Source of the DNA: JAFGPJ01 sp964439135
GTDB lineage: Bacteria > Planctomycetota > Phycisphaerae > Sedimentisphaerales > Anaerobacaceae
Direction: 5' to 3'
Assembly (NCBI GenBank): GCA_964439135.1
Contig: CAYTNN010000061.1
Location: 1 to 21,041 of the forward strand
Length of the DNA: 21,041 nucleotides
How positions within the stretch are numbered: position 1 is the first letter of the stretch; every line of letters starts with the position of its first letter. Of the stretch, positions 7,564 through 14,938 are shown piece by piece. The notes beneath the pieces are model-generated. The model ran no database searches. It saw nothing but the letters and a program-made list of their open reading frames with translations, and was not told the DNA's origin. The translations under genes and the position numbers were made by a program.

Positions 7564-8766
7564 ATGAACTACGAACAAAGTTACCGCAGACTTATTTCAG
7601 GCCAAAGCAGCGGCTTCGGTGCGAGCACGCTGAGGTCACTTCTGGCAGTCGCGGCAATTTTTTACTCGCTTGTGGTCCGGCTGCGGAATCTCCTGTATTC
7701 CAAAGGAATGCTCAAGGTGCATCATGTCGATGCGATAGTCCTCTGTGTCGGTAATATAACGGTCGGCGGGACGGGTAAAACTCCGCTCGTGGTCTGGTTA
7801 TGCAATCTGATAACTCAAAACTCAAAACTCAAAATCCAAAACTGCAAGTGCGCAATTCTTACCCGCGGATATAAAGCAAGAGCACAGGAAAACGCAGACT
7901 TCAAAGATGAAATTGCGATTATTGCCGAGAGCTGTCCGGAAGCCGAAGTGATTGTCAATCCGGATCGTCTCGCCGGGGCGGCAAATGCCATCGATAAATA
8001 CGCCGCGAAAGTTTTGATCATGGATGACGGCTTTCAACATCGCCGTCTGGCCAGAGACCTTGACATCGCAGCAATTGATGCGACACAGCCCTTCGGTTAT
8101 GGCAAGATGCTGCCGGCAGGGCTTCTGCGGGAGCCTGTATCTTCATTGAAGCGAGCCGGCGCCGTCGTTATTACACGATGCGACCAGGTCACTGAGGCCC
8201 AATTGAGCGAACTCGAGCAAAAACTGCGAACAATCAATCCTGATATGGTGATAGCAAAATCGATACACGCTGCTGTTTCTGTAAAATATTCGGAGCCATC
8301 TGTCATTCCCGCGAAGGCGGGAATCCAGAAAAGCAGCGAAAAAATGGATTCCTGCTTACGCAGAGCCCGCCCCGTACTTGATACGGGGAATGACAATATT
8401 GAGCAGTTAAAGGGTAAAAAAATATTTGCCTTTTGCGGCATCGGCAATCCGGATGCTTTTTTTAACACTATCAAGAACCTCGGAGCTGAATTATCCGGCT
8501 CGAAAATCTATGACGACCATTATCACTACACGGATGCCTGTTTAAGCAAAATTTCAGAGCAAGCAGAAGAGCTTGGGGCGGATTTGATACTGACGACGCA
8601 GAAAGACTGGACGAAGGTTATATCAAATTTCAAATCTCAGATTTCAGATTTCAAATTGCCTCTGCCCTTCGCTTTTCTGGCTATCGAGATAAAATTCCTG
8701 GCCGGAGAGGATAAATTAACAGCCTTGATTAAAGATACGTTAGCCAGTAAAATTGCCCGAAAGTAA
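7564..8766 (+). CDS. lpxK: Tetraacyldisaccharide 4'-kinase LpxK
   Basis: Inner-membrane kinase that phosphorylates the 4' position of the lipid A disaccharide precursor, a late step of lipid A synthesis. It has an N-terminal membrane helix (about residues 23-43), a P-loop in GNITVGGTGKTP (residues 68-73 are GGTGKT), the conserved DDGFQHRRL (154-162) and a C-terminal TTQKDWTK. The frame can open at a GTG at 7534, but the family N-terminus (YRRLISGQ...) fits the ATG at 7564; neither has a good ribosome binding site. At 400 residues it is longer than the usual ~330. Three repeat-derived in-frame insertions explain most of the excess: about residues 84-93 (heptad repeat), 246-278 (palindromic element) and 354-364 (second heptad repeat). 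The frame is intact and all key motifs remain, so I expect a working enzyme, but this is not certain. Confidence 0.9.
   Translation: MNYEQSYRRLISGQSSGFGASTLRSLLAVAAIFYSLVVRLRNLLYSKGMLKVHHVDAIVLCVGNITVGGTGKTPLVVWLCNLITQNSKLKIQNCKCAILTRGYKARAQENADFKDEIAIIAESCPEAEVIVNPDRLAGAANAIDKYAAKVLIMDDGFQHRRLARDLDIAAIDATQPFGYGKMLPAGLLREPVSSLKRAGAVVITRCDQVTEAQLSELEQKLRTINPDMVIAKSIHAAVSVKYSEPSVIPAKAGIQKSSEKMDSCLRRARPVLDTGNDNIEQLKGKKIFAFCGIGNPDAFFNTIKNLGAELSGSKIYDDHYHYTDACLSKISEQAEELGADLILTTQKDWTKVISNFKSQISDFKLPLPFAFLAIEIKFLAGEDKLTALIKDTLASKIARK
7812..7839 (+). repeat. Heptanucleotide tandem repeat inside lpxK
   Basis: Three perfect units of AACTCAA (7812-7832) are followed by a variant AATCCAA (7833-7839). 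The tract is translated in the lpxK frame as NSKLKIQN, between the P-loop helix and the conserved ILTRGY strand, where homologues usually have a short link. The unit contains no stop codon in any plus-strand frame. Confidence 0.8.
8301..8395. repeat. 95-bp composite palindromic repeat element inside lpxK
   Basis: The ends are inverted: TGTCATTCCC (8301-8310) and GGGAATGACA (8386-8395). Inside are a perfect hairpin ATTCCCGC-GAAG-GCGGGAAT (8305-8324) and a second pair GGAATCCA (8320-8327) with TGGATTCC (8345-8352). The left part translates as VIPAKAGIQ, a peptide known as the read-through of widespread ATTCCC/GGGAAT palindromic repeats in many bacterial genomes. The element is read through in the lpxK frame. 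No transposase is present, so it would be a passive, MITE-like or REP-like element. A related shorter copy lies at 19719-19749. Confidence 0.82.
8627..8654 (+). repeat. Second heptanucleotide tandem repeat inside lpxK
   Basis: Four 7-base units occur in a row: ATTTCAA, ATCTCAG, ATTTCAG, ATTTCAA. They are translated as SNFKSQISDFK just before the last strand of LpxK. It has the same period as the tract at 7812 but a different unit. It looks like an inserted or expanded simple repeat tolerated near the C-terminal part of the protein. Confidence 0.75.
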
Positions 8767-8788
8767 TTATATATTGACTTGCACTGAT

Positions 8789-10276
8789 ATGTACGAAAAC
8801 CTGCTGAAAACTATAACGAATCTCGGATCGCCGAAAGTTCTGGTCGTGGGCGATTTCATGCTGGACGTCTATATTTATGGCGATGCCGTGAAAATCAGCT
8901 CTGAGGCACCGGTGCCTGTCCTGAAAATCACCAAAACCGAGTACCGCTGCGGAGGCGCCGGCTCTGTCGCCGCCAATATTGCCGCGTTAGGAGCAAAGGC
9001 ATACTGTCTTGGTATAATGGGAGACGACCGGGACAGCGAAATTCTCCAGGAAAAGCTGCTTGAAGCCGGAACCGATATTGATGGCCTGTTTAAGGCTGAG
9101 AACCGCCCTACCATCAGCAAACAAAGACTGATCGGTCTTGCACAACATCTTCACCAGCAACAATTAATCAGAATGGACCGCGAATCCACGGAACCGCTCT
9201 CCGATGAGTTGAGCGAGGCGATTTTGTCTGCCTACACAGACAAGCTGGCACAGGTCGATATGGTATGCCTGCAGGACTACAATAAAGGGCTGCTGGGCGA
9301 TTCGCTTTGCCGGCAGATGATCCGACTGGCAAACCAGGCGAGCAAAAAGATTCTGGTCGATCCCTGTCTGACAAGTGATTATTCGAAATACGCCGGTGCC
9401 ACAGCCATTACACCGAATCGCACAGAATCTTCCGCAGTTGTGGGTTTTGAAGTCACCGATATAGAGACGGCAGCCAAAGCGGCGGATTATCTATTACAAA
9501 AACTTCAGTTCGAAGCGGTTGTTATTACGCTCGATAAGGAGGGGGCGTATCTGAAAACAGAAGGCAAGAGCTTGATGGTTCCAACCCGTCCGCGAACAGT
9601 TTACGACGTGACCGGAGCCGGCGACATGGTCCTGGCGATGCTCGCAACAGCATTGGCCGGCGGCAGTGATTACGAATCCGCTGTACAGTTATCAAATATC
9701 GCAGGCGGAATCGAGGTGGAGAAATTCGGCACGGCTACGGTCACAATTGAAGAGATAGTCGAAGAAATTGCCGAACAGAACCTCAGTACAAGCAGCAAGA
9801 TTTGCACCGTTGACTCCTTGCTCAGCAAGCTTTCCCAGCTCCGCCGGGAAGATAAGACTATTGTTTTTACGAACGGCTGCTTTGATGTACTGCACAGAGG
9901 ACACGTCGAATACCTGCAATTTTGCAGGCGGCAGGGTGACATCGTCGTAGTCGGGCTTAATAGCGACGGCTCTGTGAAAACGATCAAGGGGCCTGAACGG
10001 CCGATTAATAATCAGCACGACCGGGCCGGCGTGCTGGCTGCGCTGGAAACAGTCGATTACATTACTATTTTCAACGAACCGGACCCGATGAATTTAATTA
10101 AGAAAGTCAGGCCGGACGTGCTGGTTAAAGGTGAGGACTGGGCGGTAAAAGGCGTCGTCGGCCGGGAATTCGTAGAATCCTACGGCGGGAAAGTTACTCT
10201 GGCCCCGCTCGTCAACGGCAAAAGTTCGACCGCCACGATTAAGGAAATGAAGTCACTGAAAGCAAAATCCCGATGA
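8789..10276 (+). CDS. hldE: Bifunctional heptose-7-phosphate kinase / heptose-1-phosphate adenylyltransferase HldE
   Basis: A 495-residue cytoplasmic enzyme of ADP-heptose synthesis. Residues ~1-330 are a PfkB/ribokinase-type kinase that phosphorylates D-glycero-D-manno-heptose 7-phosphate at C1; GDFMLD (21-26), the Gly-rich CGGAGSVAANIAALG and the catalytic DVTGAGDM with Asp279 are visible. Residues ~357-490 are a cytidylyltransferase-fold domain that attaches AMP, with TNGCFDVLHRGH (HxGH at 369-372) and the late STATIKEM motif. The frame can be extended to a TTG at 8753 inside lpxK, but the kinase domain fits the ATG at 8789. No clear ribosome binding site is present. The last four bases overlap the gmhA start (ATGA), suggesting translational coupling. 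It acts after GmhA, and GmhB acts between its two activities. Confidence 0.95.
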   Translation: MYENLLKTITNLGSPKVLVVGDFMLDVYIYGDAVKISSEAPVPVLKITKTEYRCGGAGSVAANIAALGAKAYCLGIMGDDRDSEILQEKLLEAGTDIDGLFKAENRPTISKQRLIGLAQHLHQQQLIRMDRESTEPLSDELSEAILSAYTDKLAQVDMVCLQDYNKGLLGDSLCRQMIRLANQASKKILVDPCLTSDYSKYAGATAITPNRTESSAVVGFEVTDIETAAKAADYLLQKLQFEAVVITLDKEGAYLKTEGKSLMVPTRPRTVYDVTGAGDMVLAMLATALAGGSDYESAVQLSNIAGGIEVEKFGTATVTIEEIVEEIAEQNLSTSSKICTVDSLLSKLSQLRREDKTIVFTNGCFDVLHRGHVEYLQFCRRQGDIVVVGLNSDGSVKTIKGPERPINNQHDRAGVLAALETVDYITIFNEPDPMNLIKKVRPDVLVKGEDWAVKGVVGREFVESYGGKVTLAPLVNGKSSTATIKEMKSLKAKSR

Positions 10277-10857
10277 ATCCAGATACAAACAAGCACATAA
10301 TCGAAGCCATCGAAACACATAAGAAGATGACCGCTGATTTCGAGAAAGTCGGCGTCGAGACTATAGTGCCCATCGCCGATGCAATCACAACCGCATTGAA
10401 GCAAGGCGGTACAGTTTATCTGTGCGGCAACGGAGGTTCGGCGGCGGATGCCCAGCACATTGCCGGCGAGCTTGTGGGCCGATTCACCAGAGAACGGAAA
10501 GCTCTGGCCGCGGTGGCCCTTTCGACCGACACTTCGGTTATTACATGCATCGCCAATGACTATTCCTATGAGAAAGTTTTCGCCCGCCAGGCCGAGGCGC
10601 TGGTCCGGAAAGGCGATATTCTATGGGCGTTCTCAACCAGCGGCACATCGGCAAATATCATTGCCGCCGTTCAGGTCGCGCGGGAAAAAGGCGCTCGCGT
10701 CATTGCGTTTACAGGCAGGTCCGGCAGCAAGCTGGAGCATATGGCGGATATTTGCTTTTGCGCCGACGCCGAATCAACGGCACGGAGCCAGGAGATTCAT
10801 CAGCTCGCTTATCATATAATCTGCGACCTTGTAGAGCGTGATTTTGCGAACAGTTAA
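10273..10857 (+). CDS. gmhA: Phosphoheptose isomerase GmhA
   Basis: A 194-residue SIS-domain isomerase that converts sedoheptulose 7-phosphate to D-glycero-D-manno-heptose 7-phosphate, the first step to ADP-heptose. Family landmarks are LCGNGGSAADAQHIAGELVGRF in the first half, then STDTSVITCIAND, FSTSGTSANIIAAV for phosphosugar binding, and a late helix with TARSQEIHQLAYHI carrying the Glu and His of the active site. The length is normal for the family. The ATG overlaps the stop of hldE in an ATGA arrangement, and gmhB follows after 21 bases. The three genes supply consecutive steps of one pathway and are surely co-transcribed. Confidence 0.96.
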   Translation: MNPDTNKHIIEAIETHKKMTADFEKVGVETIVPIADAITTALKQGGTVYLCGNGGSAADAQHIAGELVGRFTRERKALAAVALSTDTSVITCIANDYSYEKVFARQAEALVRKGDILWAFSTSGTSANIIAAVQVAREKGARVIAFTGRSGSKLEHMADICFCADAESTARSQEIHQLAYHIICDLVERDFANS

Positions 10858-10878
10858 ACGAGAAACGGATTTCTAAAA

Positions 10879-12015
10879 ATGTCTGAAAAAGCTATATTCT
10901 TAGATCGTGACGACACCTTAATCGAAGATCCGGGCTATATCAATAATCCGGAGCAGGTCAAGCTGCTGGATGGCGTCCCCGAGGCCCTCATCCAGCTCAA
11001 AGCCCTCGGCTATAAGCTGATTGTCGTGACCAACCAGTCGGCAGTCGCGCACGGGATTGTCACCGAGAAAGTCCTCGGCGAGATTCATGAACGATTGAAA
11101 CAGTTGCTTGCCGAGAAGAACACATCATTGGACCGGATATATTATTGCCCATACCACCCGGAAGGTGTTGTCCCGAAATACTGCAAAGAGAGCAACTCCA
11201 GAAAGCCAAGCCCGGGAATGCTGCTGAAAGCCGCTGATGAAATGGATATCGACCTGGGCCAGTCATGGTGCGTTGGCAACAGCAGCCGGGACATCGAGGC
11301 TGGTTTGCAGGCCGGCTGCAAAACAATATTGATCGATATGCCGCCTGCCCATCAGAAACAGCCGGCCTCATCCTTGTCGCCGGCCGGAGTAAATCCCGAC
11401 TACAAAGCTGTAAACATTAAGGAGGCTGTCAATATCGTTAAGAAGTATCTGCGTTCTCCCGCCGAGGAGCAGAAGCAAGCCCAGCCAATTTCCACGAGTC
11501 AAACCGAAGCGGCTCCGCAGACTGCCGATGAGGTTTCTGAGGCCGCCGAATCGCCTGAGCGAATTGAGGTCCAACAACCTGCCCCAGAGCCTCAAGAGCC
11601 GGAGATACAACACACAGAGCAACCAAAGCAGGCGGTCAAACCGCCAATACGGCTACCCGAACCGCGGAAGCAGACGCTCAAAACGCCAATACCCGAACCT
11701 CCAAAGCAGATACTCGAACCACAAATACTGCCGGCCGCTGAGCCGCAAATTCCAGCAGACAAAACCGAAGATCTCCTGAGCAGTATTCTGGGACAGCTTA
11801 AAAGTATGCAGCGGGCGGAGATGTTCGGTGAGTTTTCCATCATGAGGCTGATGGCAGGCATAGTGCAAATTATTGTTCTGTTCTGCCTGCTCGTCACCGT
11901 GTGGTTCCTGATGAGCCCGGAGAGGCAGGATAATTCGGTTTTCATTGCGCTTGGCTTTGCTATCGTTTTCCAGCTTATGACGCTGACATTCTACATAATG
12001 CAGGGCAAAAAATAG
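10879..12015 (+). CDS. gmhB: GmhB-like heptose bisphosphate phosphatase with Pro-rich linker and two membrane spans
   Basis: Residues 1-~192 are a HAD phosphatase of the GmhB/HisB-N type, expected to remove the 7-phosphate of heptose 1,7-bisphosphate. FLDRDDTL gives Asp9 and Asp11, VTNQS is motif II, and SRKPSPGML is the substrate loop. Two key features differ from E. coli GmhB. The zinc loop keeps Cys90 and a Cys at 102, but the CxH is CPYH and the CxC before RKP is missing (Ser107). The metal-binding GD of motif IV is Gly-Asn (Asn134), with Asp138 kept. Residues ~193-297 are a Pro/Glu/Gln-rich linker with PEP, PKQ and LEP motifs. Hydrophobic segments at about 324-345 and 353-374 would anchor the protein in the inner membrane. 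E. coli GmhB is about 190 residues and soluble, so the second half is an addition. The frame is unbroken across the join. Confidence 0.85.
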   Translation: MSEKAIFLDRDDTLIEDPGYINNPEQVKLLDGVPEALIQLKALGYKLIVVTNQSAVAHGIVTEKVLGEIHERLKQLLAEKNTSLDRIYYCPYHPEGVVPKYCKESNSRKPSPGMLLKAADEMDIDLGQSWCVGNSSRDIEAGLQAGCKTILIDMPPAHQKQPASSLSPAGVNPDYKAVNIKEAVNIVKKYLRSPAEEQKQAQPISTSQTEAAPQTADEVSEAAESPERIEVQQPAPEPQEPEIQHTEQPKQAVKPPIRLPEPRKQTLKTPIPEPPKQILEPQILPAAEPQIPADKTEDLLSSILGQLKSMQRAEMFGEFSIMRLMAGIVQIIVLFCLLVTVWFLMSPERQDNSVFIALGFAIVFQLMTLTFYIMQGKK

Positions 12016-12157
12016 GTCATGAGCAAAGCACGAAGCGAGGATAGGACGGCAATAAAGCACGCGGAATTACCAATTTAATCTGTAAAAACAGGTTAAAATC
12101 TGATATTGTACATGGTTACAAACATTTTAAGAAAGTATTCGTAATTCATGGAGTGAA

Positions 12158-12220
12158 ATGATTCAAAGTATCAACAATGGTAAGGAGCCAATTTTAAGTC
12201 GTCTCCAAAATGCCAGTTAG
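12158..12220 (+). CDS. Possible 20-codon leader peptide upstream of waaF
   Basis: An ATG preceded by GGAG at 12151-12154 opens a 20-residue frame (MIQSINNGKE...) that ends with TAG at 12220, 35 bases before waaF. The ribosome binding site is better than those of the neighbouring large genes. I do not recognise the peptide, and a frame this short can be chance. It lies in the 240-bp gap between gmhB and waaF, in which I see no other gene and no convincing promoter. Confidence 0.2.
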   Translation: MIQSINNGKEPILSRLQNAS

Positions 12221-12231
12221 AGCGAAGTTAG

Positions 12232-12246
12232 ACCGGAAGTTCCGGT
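12232..12246. promoter_or_regulatory. Short palindrome just before waaF
   Basis: ACCGGAAGTTCCGGT is a perfect inverted repeat with 7-base arms around one central G. It ends nine bases before the waaF ATG at 12256, so it covers the place where a ribosome binding site (GGAAG) would lie. It could be an operator. A one-base loop makes an RNA hairpin unlikely. Confidence 0.28.
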
Positions 12247-12255
12247 TAAACGTAT

Positions 12256-13308
12256 ATGATAGAAAAACCCGTAAACCATATTGATACACTGATTATCCGC
12301 TGCCCAAATTGGGTGGGTGATATTGTTATGGCAATCCCTGCGCTGGATTGCTTTCGTGATAGTTTTCCAGAGACGAAAATTATCGGCATAGTTAAAAAGA
12401 ATGCTCAGGGTATACTCAGGGACGGGCCCTGGTTTGACGGTTTCATTGATTGTGATGATAAATCCTGGGCAGGATTCTGGCGCATGACTGAACAAATACG
12501 TGATTACAAAGCGGATATGGCCGTTTTGCTGTCCAACTCTGTCCGATCGGCTCTTAGTGTATGGTTGGGTAGAGTAAAAAATATTTACGGTTATCGACGG
12601 AATTTTAGAGGGATTTTTCTAAGGGGCGGCCCTAAACCTGTTCGTAATAATTACCGGATTGTACCTATGCCTACGGCCGAATATTACCTGGGAATCTGCC
12701 GCTGGCTGGGCCTGAATGTTCCTGAGACAATACAACCAAGGCTTTTTATTAATCAAGAGATTCTCAAACGCGCAGAATCACTATTTGAAAAGTACGGGAT
12801 TCGGAAAAATGATCTTGTGATCGGGCTTAATCCCGGCGCAAGTTTCGGTGCGTCTAAATGCTGGCCGCCGGAACACTTTGCCGAGTTGGCTGAACTGTGC
12901 GAAAAAGAACTTGGAGCAAAAATTCTGCTTTTATCCGGCCCTGGTGAAGAGCCTATTGCGCAGGCCATTCTGAAGAAAAGCCGTGCCGACATCATCAACA
13001 CCTATGACGACAAAGTCGATCTCGAACTATTGAAACCCGTGGTCCGAAGGTGTAATCTTTTAATCACGAATGATACAGGTCCCCGGCATTATGCGGTGGC
13101 TCTGGACATTCCGGTGGTGGTTATCATGGGGCCTACAAACCCCCGTTACACTGCTACGAATTTGGACAGGACTACTGTGATTAGAAAAGAGATGGACTGC
13201 TCTCCCTGCCACAAGAAGATCTGCCCAAGGGAACATCAATGCATGACGGAGATAACTGCGGCCGAAGTGTTTACTGCGGCAACAAAACTTCTGAAAGAGC
13301 AAAATTAA
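12256..13308 (+). CDS. waaF: ADP-heptose:LPS heptosyltransferase (GT9), WaaF-like
   Basis: A 350-residue glycosyltransferase of family GT9 that transfers heptose from ADP-heptose to the LPS inner core at the cytoplasmic face of the inner membrane. The N-terminal Rossmann half starts IIRCPNWVGDIVMAIPAL, the classic NWVGD of heptosyltransferase II. The C-terminal half has LNPGASFGASKCWPPEHFAEL and the nucleotide-sugar site ITNDTGPRHYAVALDIPVVVIMGPT. The C-terminal MDCSPCHKKICPREHQCM is also usual for WaaF. It uses the product of the hldE-gmhA-gmhB genes just upstream. The next gene starts one base after its stop, so the two are tightly coupled. Confidence 0.92.
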   Translation: MIEKPVNHIDTLIIRCPNWVGDIVMAIPALDCFRDSFPETKIIGIVKKNAQGILRDGPWFDGFIDCDDKSWAGFWRMTEQIRDYKADMAVLLSNSVRSALSVWLGRVKNIYGYRRNFRGIFLRGGPKPVRNNYRIVPMPTAEYYLGICRWLGLNVPETIQPRLFINQEILKRAESLFEKYGIRKNDLVIGLNPGASFGASKCWPPEHFAELAELCEKELGAKILLLSGPGEEPIAQAILKKSRADIINTYDDKVDLELLKPVVRRCNLLITNDTGPRHYAVALDIPVVVIMGPTNPRYTATNLDRTTVIRKEMDCSPCHKKICPREHQCMTEITAAEVFTAATKLLKEQN

Positions 13309-13309
13309 A

Positions 13310-14893
13310 ATGGAACCATCTATATATCGAAACAAGTGGATTGGCCTGAAAAAGATCTCCTGCCCCAACGATGAACTGTCCCGGTTATCGCGCCAGGTTG
13401 CCTTTTCGTTCGTCGACCGATACTACCAAAACGGCTCTTTCGAGCCTGAGTACATCGATTTGCTCTGTGAAATGGCCACATCTTTTTCAGATATGCAGTT
13501 GAATAACAGGGCTGCATCTGCTCTTTTTGAAATCATCGTGGAAAAATTATGCGACGATTATGAAGAAATGCCCGTGGAAATCTACAGCCGTCTCATGTCT
13601 CAGGTGATTACTTACTGCCGAAACGTCACTGCGGGAACAGCACTGGATAAACGACTGACCGAGTTTAGAATTTCTTCCTTTGAAAGTCTCTATCATCGGG
13701 CCAATTACATACATAGCCGCGAATATAGCTGGGATATAAACAAATCTCCGGATAAAATCATTTTGCTATCTCGTGTGACGATCGGTGCCGACGTCGCCAT
13801 TTTGAGCGTTATGATTCAACGCCTCGCTAAGCTTTTTCCTCAAACGGATATTGTTATCATCGGCAACAAAAAACTCACCGGCGTCTTTGGGGGCAATCCA
13901 CGAATTCGAATCCAACAGCTTAATTACGCTCGCCGCGGCGGACTCTTAGAGCGTTTTTCAAGCTGGCATGAAACTCTGGATATTCTCGCCGAAGAAATGC
14001 CGCCCGACTGTGAAGAGAATATTCTGTTGGTCGATCCGGACTCACGAATTTCTCAACTGGGTGTTCTGCCGCTGACCCATCATGAAAACTATCTTTTCTT
14101 CAACAGCCGGAAGTTTCCTTCGTCGGCGAAAAACACATGTATGGCCGAGCTGGCAAATCATTGGATGGATACTGTTTTCGGGATATCCGACTTTTGCTAT
14201 CCTAAGGTTTGGGTGCCGTCACCTATCGCAAACCAGGCCCGGAATATAACTTCCCGCCTTAGCGCCGCAGGATGCAGAAAACTCATCACAGTAAATTTTG
14301 GTGTAGGAGAAAATCCACGAAAAAGACTAAGCACAGATTTCGAGAAAAAACTGCTGCAGGAAATTTTGAAAAGCCCGCAAACCGTAGTGCTTCTCGACAG
14401 AGGTTTCGGCGTAGACGAACTTTCCCGCTCCGGCTCTCTGATTGCGGAACTTAGAGATCAAGGTTTCGAAACTGCAAGTGTCCGCTTTGGGGACTCCGAA
14501 ATACTCGGCATGTCACACGGAATCCTGGGCGTCGAGTGCAAAATCGGCGAAATCGCAGCACTTATTGCCGAATGTGATGAATTTATCGGCTACGACTCAG
14601 CGTGTCAGCATATCGCGGCCGCAGCGCAAAGGCCTACTCTGACTATTTTCGCAGGCAGCAATAATATGAACTTTATCCGAAGGTGGAGCGCGTGCGGCAA
14701 TACGCAATGTAAAATCGTACATGTCAACACTTTAACGGATCCACAGCACATTAATACGGACGAGGCTATCTTGCGGATAATGGAAGAACGAACCCTGGCA
14801 AAACAAGAGCCGCTGGAGCGCCGGCAGAAAATCCGTGAAATAAAGACACCTCAGCGTCACGACAAGCCCGCAAAAAGAACTGTGGATAGTTGA
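13310..14893 (+). CDS. GT9-like glycosyltransferase with an extra N-terminal region
   Basis: A 527-residue protein that I recognise only in part. Residues ~147-190 (LLSRVTIGADVAILSVMIQ and LFPQTDIVIIG) resemble the first strand-helix-strand of GT9 heptosyltransferases, though the usual GD is replaced. Residues ~325-490 resemble their C-terminal half: LITVNFGVGENPRKR, then FIGYDSACQHIAAAAQRPTLTIFAG at the place of TNDTGPxHLAAA. The first ~145 residues are helical, with no family I can name. It starts one base after waaF and is followed by the radical SAM gene. The role is probably transfer of a core sugar. The weak motifs leave the donor unknown, and a non-catalytic partner of WaaF is also possible. 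Confidence 0.62.
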   Translation: MEPSIYRNKWIGLKKISCPNDELSRLSRQVAFSFVDRYYQNGSFEPEYIDLLCEMATSFSDMQLNNRAASALFEIIVEKLCDDYEEMPVEIYSRLMSQVITYCRNVTAGTALDKRLTEFRISSFESLYHRANYIHSREYSWDINKSPDKIILLSRVTIGADVAILSVMIQRLAKLFPQTDIVIIGNKKLTGVFGGNPRIRIQQLNYARRGGLLERFSSWHETLDILAEEMPPDCEENILLVDPDSRISQLGVLPLTHHENYLFFNSRKFPSSAKNTCMAELANHWMDTVFGISDFCYPKVWVPSPIANQARNITSRLSAAGCRKLITVNFGVGENPRKRLSTDFEKKLLQEILKSPQTVVLLDRGFGVDELSRSGSLIAELRDQGFETASVRFGDSEILGMSHGILGVECKIGEIAALIAECDEFIGYDSACQHIAAAAQRPTLTIFAGSNNMNFIRRWSACGNTQCKIVHVNTLTDPQHINTDEAILRIMEERTLAKQEPLERRQKIREIKTPQRHDKPAKRTVDS

Positions 14894-14938
14894 TTCGCAC
14901 GTAATTGTGAATACGCCTAACGGAAAATCATAAGTATT

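Noticed and set aside
8301..8395. The palindromic repeats as a CRISPR unit or a Neisseria dRS3 copy
   Set aside because: There is no regular spacer-repeat array, only one full copy and one partial copy 11 kb apart. The ATTCCC/GGGAAT core is shared by many unrelated genomes, so a Neisseria origin is not supported.
8753..8788. A TTG start of hldE inside lpxK
   Set aside because: It adds 12 residues with no family similarity. The ATG at 8789 fits the kinase N-terminus better, though neither start has a strong ribosome binding site.
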